From positions 83,614,501 through 83,678,500 of the forward strand of contig JAWZYU010000011.1 in assembly GCA_038380435.1 (NCBI GenBank): a DNA stretch of 64,000 nucleotides. Direction: 5' to 3'. Both the position numbers and the translations under genes were made by a program. The DNA is from Ryuthela nishihirai (taxonomy: Eukaryota; Arthropoda; Arachnida; Araneae; Heptathelidae). Below are positions 55,368-64,000 of the stretch, one piece after another. Every line of letters starts with the position of its first letter. Within the stretch, counting starts at the first letter, position 1. Under the pieces are notes generated by a model that worked only from the letters and a program-made list of their open reading frames with translations, was not told where the DNA came from and searched no databases.

Positions 55368-55742
55368 GCAGCCCAAGTAAGTAAACAGGCAAACCTAGCC
55401 GAGAATTTGATGGCAGATGATAGAGCAACAATGTTACATTTTGTAATGAATTTACGAACTTGATTGAAGATGATGAAGATCTCTTATTTCATACTGCGTT
55501 TAATGACGAAACTTGCTTTCACATCTTAGGCTATGTGAATCGTTACGGTATGAGGACATAGGAAACAAAAAGTCTCATGTGAATATTCGCGAGAGAGTCT
55601 GAAGGTGAATCCTTTCTGCACTATGTCTAACATCAAGATGTAGTTCTATTTTTTCTTTACCGAGAACATTGCTATCAGATTTTGTTACTTGAATCTGCTC
55701 GAGAATTAGTTAATACCTTAACTTGATGAAGAATTCAGAGAC

Positions 55743-56587
55743 CAGGGCCGCCGAGAGAATTTATGGGCCCCTATGTAATATTATGCTCGGGGCCCCCCCT
55801 TGAAAATTTTTATCTTTACAAATCATTAATAGCAATTATTCTTGACACAATGATGACATTCAGAGGAAAAAAAGCCTGTTGCGCAGTCAGGCATGCAAAA
55901 ACATAGGCCTACACAGTTTGTGTCACATAAAACTTTTTAGCATTTATTTTAGGGAACATATTTTGCAAAGCTCACAGCAAGATTTAGGATTTTTGAGTAA
56001 ATTTAATATAGGCTACATAACATATCATGGAGAAAAACTATGCAATTCTGCGAGTCTTCATTTTTAATTGTCAGTACTGAAAAATAGGCAACAATATTTG
56101 TTAAACTTCACATTAGCATAATAGCAGATTCAACACTAAATGTGCCGACAAGAGACTTTTAAACTGTTATAATTTGCAACACTGACACACAGACCACAGA
56201 CGATGTTACTGGAACTCGAAACATGAACAATATCGCACGGGTTGGGTTTGGGAGAGTCCAACTGTTGCTACTGCTGCAGAGGTGGGGTGGTTAACAGGGA
56301 AAATACAAGCAAATGCTGTAAGTTAACGCGGACAAAAGCAGATGTTAAGAAATGGTTCGTTCAACTACTATTAATGAGACAATATGTCATAATCCAACTA
56401 GTGTTTCTTTTTAAAAGCATATTATAACAAATAATGTTCTTATGGAATTTTATAGGATCGATATATAGCCTAACTAAGAATAATTTTTGTAAGAAAAAGT
56501 AAAGAGTCACTTAATCTGACGGGTCCTTATTGCTGACGGGCCCCTATGCACTAGTCCCCCTTGCCCCCCCCCCTGTCGGCGGCCCTG
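55743..56587. mobile_element. Non-autonomous hAT-like element with perfect 8-bp TSD
   Basis: 845 bp. The left end CAGGGCCGCCGAGAG and the right end CTGTCGGCGGCCCTG are inverted repeats (one mismatch), followed inward by GGGCCCCTATG on the left and its partial counterpart GACGGGCCCCTATGCA on the right. Flanked by TCAGAGAC at 55735-55742 and 56588-56595, a perfect 8-bp duplication as expected for hAT. No transposase frame. Confidence 0.92.
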
Positions 56588-57176
56588 TCAGAGACAATTT
56601 GATTCTTCAAAAAGGTGAGGCTACGCTACTTTTTTTCACAATGTATTAACAGGATTGCTGAATGAGAAACTGCCCAAAGATGAATTGGTCTTCGTGGAGT
56701 CCTCCTAGATCGCCCTTGGGTTTTGTCTTACGGAGCTGCTTCAAAGATCATGTGTATGTTCCTCCTCTGACAAAAAACAGGATTTCTTCAAGCTGCGGAA
56801 TCCATTGACACAGATACCTTACGCAAAGTGGGGATGATTTCTACTATCGTTTGGATATGATCAGGGTTAACTATGGAGCCCACATTGATATTTACAGGTT
56901 AGGAAAAGAAACCTTTTCAGTTACTGTTTCAATTCATGTACAGAAAACTGTTACATTGTCAATCTTTGTAAATTTTTATCCGCCGAAAGGTATACTTGAT
57001 AGTTTTCGTGTGGTCCTTTGCTGAGCTTCTTTTGTAACAGCTCAGCATTATATTTCTTATCTACTGTAAAAAAAATTTAGAAATAATCTTGTCCAAAATT
57101 TGCTATGGGCGAAGATTTACCATTAACAAATTCGCTTGAATTGATAAAAAAATTTCGTCTCCCTTTTATTAGAATA

Positions 57177-57369
57177 GCCGTCCCGTGGCCGAGTGGTTAG
57201 CACGCTTGGCTATTGATCTAAGGGACCTGGGTTCGAGCCCCGGGTAAGGCATGGATGTATGTGTGTCGTTTTTCTGCTGAGGTCCTGCCATCCTCTCAGA
57301 CCTTCTACTGTGGCATATAAACTGTCAGACCTCTGTGGCAAGCAGCTGCTTGAGGGGGTATTTATTTAT
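57177..57369 (+). mobile_element. SINE1 copy with perfect TSD
   Basis: Head GCCGTCCCGTGGCCGAGTGG, B box GGGTTCGAGCCCCGGG, 3' end GCTGCTTGAGGGGGTATTTA. It lacks the short GACAGGCTCCT piece (same deletion type as the copy at 33615). Flanked by TTATTAGAATA at 57166-57176 and 57370-57380, a perfect 11-bp duplication. Confidence 0.95.
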
Positions 57370-57489
57370 TTATTAGAATATTGAAAGATTTGATTGTGCA
57401 TTGCGTAACCACTCTGTCGTATGACTGACTGAAGTGTTAAATATTTTCTGTCGTTTCTAAGAATCTTATTACAGGTATATTATTTCTGT

Positions 57490-58420
57490 TTCAGAAAAGG
57501 TTATCTCAAGTGTGAGGATAATTACAGTGTCATCAATCTACTTCCTGTTCTAGGAAAATTCTTTACATAATTTTTCGTAATAGAAGTGGTACGAGTTGCG
57601 AAAACGAACTTTTTTTACCTGTGACAAGTTTTTGAGAAAGGTTTTGAGTTTTAGAAACCTGCACTTCTGTAGTTTTCAAAACGTTTATTGATAAACAAAA
57701 ATTGTGCTCGATCGTAAGGTCTTCGTATGGAAAGCCTCAAAAGTTGGTTAATGTAAGCATCGTTCTCTTCAATAACACTGAGAGATGGTCAAGATTTGAG
57801 TGCTTAACATCTAGAGTTAGACAAGACTTTTTTTTTTACCTTTTCCCTTAGTTTGGTTATGAATTATATAATATGAGGAAAATTGGAAAGAAATCGATTT
57901 GGGCATTAGATGGTCTACAGATCTGAAAACATCTGGCTTAGATGCTGATGATGTAGCCCTATTGACAAACGTTGTTAACGAGATAAATTTTTTTAGTAGA
58001 ACTTTTGATGGGTCTTGTAAGAGAGAAAACTAAAATGTTGAAACTAATGACAGGATGTGCTCCAGCTCTTTTAAAATGTGTTGAGCAAGTTTCTAGACAT
58101 AATTATGATGAAACTGTGTAACAGACAAGGTCTGGCCTAGGCTACGAAAGTTGCCCTGCTCTTTTTTAGGGCTGGCTCTGGTGACAGATACTAGTTATGG
58201 GAGACACATGATTAATTGGAGAACAGATGGGACTTTTACAAATTTGTGGGGAAAGTGACAAAATAGACAGATACATCTAAAGACTAAAAGTAGGCTATAT
58301 AACAGTTGGTCTCTTTCTGAAGTTTTTTGCGATGGTACAAGTCGGACTCTTTGCAAACAAGATAAGAGCACGTTGGACGATTTCCGTGACGCAGAGTCTC
58401 GAGCACTAAATGGTTTGATG
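57490..58420 (+). mobile_element. LINE remnant (copy H), old
   Basis: Traces of RT in order: EDNYSVINLLPVLGKF (57515), a decayed middle, LDADDVALLTNVVNEI (57930; YADD as DADD), REKTKMLKL, then thumb/C-terminal traces (QIHLKTKSRLYNS, SRTLCKQDKS) to about 58420. It is much more diverged than copies A-G, so from an earlier wave or a sister family. Confidence 0.7.
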
Positions 58421-58429
58421 AAGCGAATC

Positions 58430-59755
58430 GAAAAGCTGTTAAACGCATGGGACACTTTATATCAGCTAGTGGAGAATCGTAATCCGAGGCCATCATACGT
58501 ACCTGAAACTTTGTTCTTGTTGCTAGGGTCAGCGCGATACCTAACTGCGGGAAGTTCTTACCAGCATGGATGTCTTAAACCTTTAATGGGTAAGGGAACA
58601 GGTTTTTGCCCCATGCCTGCGATTAGAGCGCTTTTTCATATTGTCGGCACTACCTCTCTCAATAAATGCAGATTCTTTAAAAATACTACGAATCATTTTC
58701 TTTTTACAGGTACATGTAATGGGGAACTCTGCTTAGAGATTATTCACTTGACGTCCTCTGCTTAGAGATTACACAAATGGACTCCAGCGTTATGACATAA
58801 GACAGGGGCGTAACGAAGGGACTATGGTTGGGGGGGAGGAGGAAAATATTTCAACTCGCAAATAAAATTTCGCCCGCTGAGAAAATAAATACTTGTATGT
58901 ATAAATAAATATATCTCTATTTACAACAACATGAATTATTTATCTGGTAATAAAATATCAGAATTAATTAACATCAATTGATTATTATTAAAAATTTAAT
59001 TTTAAATATTAATATTTACTTTATATCGAGTTTAATACTTTTATATTAATTTATTTATTGCTACTACATACAGATATATTTCGATGAATGAGGGTACAAT
59101 TTAAGAATTCTTCCAAATACGAAGCTTATAAATTATACAAAATTCGACATCAAAAGGGTAAACTTCATTATAGCGAAGTTCACATTCAGAATTACATAAG
59201 GTAAACGTCGTATTTGGAAGTATTTGCTTGCTGAAGCATAAAAAAAGTTTCAACTCTCCTGTTTGGTCACTGAAAATTCTACCGAATGCATTACATATTT
59301 CATGAGTTTAATAATTGGCCATTGAATTCGATTACAGATTGTTCATAAAATATCAGAGCTTATAAATATTTATTGCTCTCTTTGGTGTTATTTTCCTATG
59401 CCCTATGGTCAAAAATTTACTGTTAAAATAACATTTTCAATTTATAAGTCGATAGGAAAACTGTTTCATATGCAAAATTTCGTACAGCGAAATATTTTTC
59501 GGGGACCTTTTCCTATACATATTTTATTGATAATATATGTTTTAAGTAATATATATTTAAAATATATGTAACATTGTTTAAAAATTATTTACAATATTTT
59601 TCAAATAAAATTGTTACGACAGATGAACCAGCTGCAGTGACTTCATCACAAAACGTGACATGAACGCTCGCATTTGCTTGTGCGTGAGAATTATACAACA
59701 AACGAATTTGAAGTAGTACCGACCTGAGAAAGAGAATAATAGAATTTCAGTATGC
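58430..59755. other. AT-rich spacer
   Basis: CAGGGGCGTAACGAAGGG at 58804 resembles a hAT-type end; the frame 58373-58765 is part LINE remnant, part unknown. Beyond 58860 the sequence is very AT-rich with no feature. Confidence 0.4.
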
Positions 59756-59756
59756 C

Positions 59757-59860
59757 CTGCTGAGGTCCTTCCATCCTCTCAGACCTTCTACTATGGCATA
59801 TAAACTGACAGTCTCCTGTCAGACCTCTATAGCAAGTAGCTGCTTGAGGGGGTATTTATA
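59757..59860 (+). mobile_element. SINE1 copy, 5'-truncated
   Basis: Starts CTGCTGAGGTCCTTCCATCC and ends GTAGCTGCTTGAGGGGGTAT with an AT-rich tail. Confidence 0.9.
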
Positions 59861-60509
59861 TATTTTTTTATTTTAAAGTTGTCGAGATCAAAAAGGAGGT
59901 TCAGATAGTCTGAGTCAGTGCGCGATAAGTAGAAACAAGAAGTACCTTTATTGGTGTGTGGGCTGGTGGTTGTTTTCTGTTGATAGTAAATTAAACTTTG
60001 CCAACTAACAAAAGACGAAGGATTGTTTACGCCTGAAGCGAAGGTATTCAAGAGATATGACAGACAAAGTGAAGAGGTAGTAGTTTAGTAGAGCAGACCG
60101 AGGTGGCCTTATATGCTCTGTACAAAAAAGGGACTTATGTATGATAGCAGTTAGTTTGTTTATTTCATCCATATTTTTGTAACAATTTGCACTGTATTGT
60201 AATTTGTTTCAAAATTATACTTATTGATACTCACGTTCAGTGCCTATCAATTTAAAATCTGCAACAATATTGTAATCGAAAGAAAGGGGAAAAAAGTTTA
60301 GTGTATCCCAGATTTTTAATGTGATATAGCCACATCTACATCGAAGCCACTTGATATAAGAGAGCAAGTTTTAATTAACAAAATTAAATATTTTCTTTGT
60401 AATTATAATGAGGAATTTATTAAATTGTTGATAGAGGAAACTGTGAAGAAAATCTACGAGTCAGGATCAAACTTTGAAGCTTTGCATTCTTTTGAGCCGG
60501 ATTAACATC
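59861..60509. other. AT-rich spacer, nothing recognised
   Basis: No recognisable feature. Confidence 0.5.
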
Positions 60510-60640
60510 TTTTGTTTCCTCTGTTCCCTTTTACTCTTTTGAGTAAAAGGGAACAGAGGAAACAAAATTATTTGAGTGATAAGGTGATGGAACGTTTTAA
60601 GGGAAAAGCTAACAATTTTCGCAAGGCAACGGCATTTTAA
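60510..60640 (+). repeat. LINE linker fragment headed by a perfect 27-bp palindrome
   Basis: Left arm 60510-60536 and right arm 60541-60567 (GAGTAAAAGGGAACAGAGGA...) are exact inverses around TTTT. The right arm and what follows (ATTATTTGAGTGATAAGG) match the LINE linker of copy E at about 61815-61865. Confidence 0.85.
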
Positions 60641-60675
60641 GTGTTAGCGTTGAAGAATATTTATTTTAAAAAAAA

Positions 60676-60860
60676 TAGTAATAAATACACTCTCAAGCAG
60701 CTACTTGCCAGAAAGGTCTGAGAGGAACCTGTCAGTTTAATACGCCATAAAGAAGGTCTGTGAGGAAGGCGAGACCTCAGCAGAAAGACAACACTAACAT
60801 CCATGCCTTATCCGGGGCTCGAACCCAGCTTCCTTTGATCACTAGCCAAAGCACACTAAC
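60676..60860 (-). mobile_element. SINE1 copy
   Basis: Minus orientation. 3' end TCAAGCAGCTACTTGCC at left, body complete, head GGGGCTCGAACCCAGC then a decayed A-box region at right. The stretch 60861-61182 to its right shows no feature. Confidence 0.8.
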
Positions 60861-61182
60861 AACATTTTACCTGTAAATAAACACTCATAATCAGAATACA
60901 TTTAATGGCTCAGAAATAGAATTCAAACTGATCCATCGCACTTAATTTTAAGGAAATATAAATTAAATTTCACTTTAAAATTTTTTATGATTAATGAACG
61001 ATGTAGTGAATGCTGCGTCGCCCAAAGAGCTCAGGGAGTTTTCACTGATTGCGGTTCTTAAACCGAGGCAATCGCAATTAATTTCCAGGTCCTGTACTGG
61101 GATTATTAATGGATCAATGAGTGATTCATATTATACAGCAGCGGTCTCAAAACATTTTTTTCTTCTGTGGACCACTTTGGCA

Positions 61183-62128
61183 AATGTCATCTGTTGTTAT
61201 GTCCCCACAGAGGACTCTAATGAGAACGAGAAAGATACGTTTTACAGCCAGCTTCAGGATATTTTGAATTCTGTGAAGAAAGGAGATATTTCTCTTGTGC
61301 TAGGTGACTTCAATGCTAAAGTTGTTACTGACTCTGACCTTTGGGCAGGAGTTTTATGTCCCTTTGGTATTGGTATTTCCAATGGCAATGGGTAACGTCT
61401 CCTACAGGTAAGTAATCTTAACAGTTTAAGAATAACTAACACATACTACAAACATCGGGACATTTATAAATATACATGGGTTTCACCTGATGGGTTGCAC
61501 AGGAATATGATAGATTATATTTTAAATAACAACAAATGGCCCAGTTCAGTTAGGAATACTAGATCGTACAGGGGAGCCTAAATTGGGTCTGATCATTACC
61601 TTGTCAAAAGTGTCTTAAGCTGAAGCTTAAGAAATGTTTTGCTAAGTTTAAGAAAATTACCTTCAACACTGAAGGTCTGAAAGATCCAGATATAGTCAAA
61701 GCATACCATAATAGGCTACTTAGTCATTATGACAATCGTGGTTTGCTTACTGCTGAAGTTGAGAAAGAATGGGATCAGTTTAAACAGGCTTTTCTTGAAC
61801 TAAGAGTACTCTTTTGAGTAAAAGGGAACAGAGGAAACAAAATTATTTGAGTGATAAGGCTATGGAACGTATTCCTGAAATAAGAAAGTAAAGGATTAAT
61901 TTGAATCAACACCCTACTAGTCCTAACAGAAGGCATTACAACGAGCTTAATAAACGTGTAAAGGATCAGTTAACAGCTGATAAGAATCTTTTGCTTGATG
62001 GCTTGGCTGAAAAAGTAGAGGAAGCAGTTAGACAGCACAACAGCAGGGGATTGTACCAGATTGTTAATGTTTTATTTCGCAAGAAACAGACAAGTACACA
62101 GAGATTGAGGGATAAGGATGCAAGATAA
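61183..62128 (+). pseudogene. LINE E endonuclease and linker, degraded
   Basis: LQDILNSVKKGDISLVLGDF with GDFNAKV intact and SDLWAGVLCPFG are in frame until a TAA (NGNG*, 61395). Further on, SPDGLHRNMIDYIL and SDHYLV can be read in shifted frames. The linker resumes at 61901 (NQHPTSPNRRHYNELNKRVK) and runs to 62128. Small indels explain the frame changes. Confidence 0.75.
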
Positions 62129-62315
62129 TCGAAGATGACGATTCTGTGATTGCTAGATGGGCTGAGCATTTCAGAGATGTTCTAAATAATGTGATTATTT
62201 CTACTCCTATTGTTTCTAATGAGGATAGATGCATTCCTGGCTTTAATGATGGCCCTATATCACATTCCGAAGCAACATTGGTATCACTAAATTAAAACTG
62301 CATAAATCCCCAAGG

Positions 62316-63326
62316 GTGGATGAAATCACCACTGAAATGCTTAGAGCTGGGAACATTTGTGTTGTCACATGGCGGAAAGAAATTTTGAATATTTTTTTTT
62401 ATGATAAATGTGTTGTTCCTAAGGATTTTACAAGAGCTATCATTGTCCCGATTTTCAAAAAAGGTGATCGCAGTTCTTGTGATAACTATAGGGGTATCAG
62501 CCTACTCTCTGTTCCAGGTAAAGTTTTTTCCATGATTGGGTTTAATAGAATTAAGAATCTGGTTGACAGTCAATTGCGTGATGAGCAATGTGGATTCAGA
62601 AGTGGTAGGGGATGTGTGGATCAAATATTTTCACTTAGGCAGATTCTTGAGAAATGTTTAGAGTTTCAGAAACATTTGGTTGCTAGCTTTGTTAATTTCA
62701 AAAAGGCTTTCGACTCTGTTGATCGTCATAATTTGTGGTTGATTTTGAGATCATATGGTATACCAGACAAGTTAGTTAACCTAATGAAAGCTCTCTATAA
62801 TAACACTGAGTCGTGTGTGAAAGTTGATAATGCTTGTAGCAATTGGTTTAGCATTACTTCTGGTGTTCCACAAGGGTGCATTTTGTCTCCTTTTCTCATT
62901 AGTTTGGTTATTGATTACGTTATGCGAAATTCATCGCAAGGGAAAGATTTTGGCCTTAAATGGACTGGAGATACGAAAATTTCTGATTTAGATTACGCTG
63001 ATCATTTAGCCCTTTTTGCAAATGATGTTGATGTGATGAACTCTTTCATTCGAGCTGTTGATGAGACTGGTAGTAGAGTAGGTTTGGTTATAAACAGAGA
63101 GAAAACTAAAGTGATAAAAATTGGTCGGGTAGGCTGTGATTCAGTTAATCTGAATGGTTGCATTCTTGAGCATGTGTCACAGTTTAATTATCTTGGGAGC
63201 TATGTAACAAATAATGGTGATGTGCGGCATGAGATTAACAGACGAATAGGGATTGCTGCCGGGACTTTTAAGAATCTATGGAGATTGTGGAGAAATAGGC
63301 GCATATACCTGAAGACTAAAATTTGA
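62316..63326 (+). pseudogene. LINE E reverse transcriptase: open frame, catalytic residues altered
   Basis: 336 codons without a stop: RT fingers (VPIFKKGDRSSCDNYRGISL), SGRGCVDQIFSLRQILEKCL, motif A FVNFKKAFDSVDR, SGVPQGCILSPFLISLVIDY, motif C LDYADHLALFANDVD, thumb GLVINREKTKVIKIG and the start of the C-terminal domain ending RRIYLKTKI and a TGA. The first catalytic Asp (FVDF in copy B) is Asn here, and the second Asp of YADD (kept in copies A and C) is His. The long frame therefore does not mean activity. Confidence 0.85.
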
Positions 63327-63568
63327 CTGTATAATAGTTTGATTCTTTCTAGGGTTAGTTATGGTAGTGAAACATTGACGCTGTGTAAACAAGATAACAG
63401 GAAACTAGATGCTTACGCAGTATCTTGGGCATTAGGTGGTTCAACTTTACAACTAATGATGAGGTTAGGCAAAGGAGTCGGCAACCTCGTTTAAGCAGCA
63501 TATTGGGCAGAGAGAGAGTCCATTGGTTTGGCCATGTTGCTCGTATGGATAATTATAGACTTCCCAAA

Positions 63569-63898
63569 TTCGAGTCCCAGCTGGGTCAGCGTTGAGATTA
63601 ATCTCCGCAAAATTCCCCGCCCTGCCCACGGTCAGTAGGGGACACCGATGGGCTTGGAAAGGCCGCCGTCCTTCGGATGGGACGTTAAGCCGTGGCCTCA
63701 TGTGCGGGAGAGCCATATCCTGTGCACGTTAAAGAACAAGCTGGATGGCCTTGACGGGAGGTTACCATCTGTGTCCCAACAGCTGTTCCAGTGGGTCCCC
63801 TCCCCCAACCTTCTCTGAGCCTTTGGGGGTATTTATGACCTGGCCATTTAGCCCATGGTGTGCAAAAAAGTGCAGCTCAGAGGTAAAACAACCCAACC
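63569..63898 (+). mobile_element. SINE2 copy, truncated in the tRNA head
   Basis: Starts at the B box (ATTCGAGTCCCAGCTGGG) and runs to CAGAGGTAAAACAACCCAACC. Target duplication not identified. The LINE 3' end does not continue after it, so insertion was accompanied by deletion or rearrangement. 63899-64000 has nothing recognised. Confidence 0.85.
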
Positions 63899-64000
63899 GA
63901 ACGAGGGTGAATTGCTCACTTTGCCCACCACTTCTGAGTTGGAGGTAGTTTTGGGCGTCCACAGCGAGGGTCGTCTTCCACATATTCTATGCTCTATTGA

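Larger units (their letters stand above)
55059..56930 (+). mobile_element. Mariner-type transposon, split by a hAT-like element
   Basis: The left part (55130-55734) has the N-terminal helix-turn-helix and, in other frames, DEDLLFHTAFNDETCFHILG (first catalytic region) and VNRYGMRT. The right part (from 56596) has a decayed second block, SWSPPRSPLGF in place of the usual PPRSPDLTP motif, and DDFYYRLDMIRVNYGAHIDI, the family's C-terminal YRLD...GAHIE-type end. Many stops and frameshifts. Confidence 0.75.
61183..63560 (+). mobile_element. LINE copy E, 3' end cut by SINE2
   Basis: The copy spans from the start of the endonuclease (VICCYVPTEDSNENEKD) to NNYR in the C-terminal domain, where SINE2 sequence takes over and the LINE does not resume. 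The endonuclease part has stops at 61395 and 61578 and small indels. The RT part has the best open frame in the window. Confidence 0.9.

Noticed and set aside
58373..58765. 130-codon plus-strand frame
   Set aside because: Begins in decayed LINE sequence and continues into unrecognised DNA; no supporting motif.

Overview
The window is an AT-rich stretch of animal (metazoan) nuclear DNA. It is packed with transposable elements and has almost no recognisable host genes. The evidence for an animal is the mix of non-LTR retrotransposons, several tRNA-derived SINE families with target-site duplications, Tc1/mariner and hAT DNA transposons, a Polinton/Maverick (adintovirus-like) element, TATA boxes, AATAAA signals and splice-like junctions. 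An invertebrate, perhaps an arthropod, seems most likely, but I cannot fix the phylum.

Layout. Positions 1-5208 hold the right-hand part of a Polinton/Maverick, all genes on the minus strand and running off the left edge. From the element's terminus inward: a proline-rich ORF, an exonuclease-like ORF, a PC4-like protein, a second small PC4-like protein with a membrane segment, an intact integrase with a C-terminal chromodomain, a capsid-type conserved protein, and a small basic protein. Five of the seven genes carry a single frameshift or in-frame stop, so the copy is young but broken. Its terminus (about 4680-5208) is built from 132-bp tandem repeats and clusters of TGACGTCAT, TTACGTCAT and GGGCGTGG boxes. 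A second, older Polinton terminus of the same type lies at about 53990-54493, inserted in a LINE copy.

From 5.5 to 11.5 kb two long damaged copies of one LINE family lie head to tail. Further copies or pieces lie at 34.3, 44.8, 45.4, 50.2, 54.5, 57.5, 60.5 and 61.2-63.6 kb. The copy at 61.2-63.6 kb keeps an open RT frame of 336 codons, but both visible catalytic aspartates are changed. Two abundant SINE families are interspersed. SINE1 is about 190-215 bp with a Ser/Leu-type tRNA head. SINE2 is about 380 bp with a different tRNA head. Several copies have perfect 11-12 bp target-site duplications. SINE1 and the LINE share the same 3'-terminal motif GCTGCTTGAGG, which suggests the LINE machinery moved SINE1.

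DNA transposons include Tc1-like copies at 12.0, 20.5, 27.5 and (poor) 31.0 kb, a mariner-type copy at 55.1-56.9 kb split by a hAT-like element with a perfect 8-bp duplication, a palindromic Tc1-type MITE at 23.8 kb, and a 660-bp foldback at 48.3 kb. The only hints of host genes are a possible first coding exon (16256-16415, with a GTGAGT donor in a CpG-rich patch) and a possible last exon on the minus strand (42277-42410, with a good acceptor). Neither was recognised. The rest is AT-rich, mostly featureless sequence with simple repeats and small satellites.
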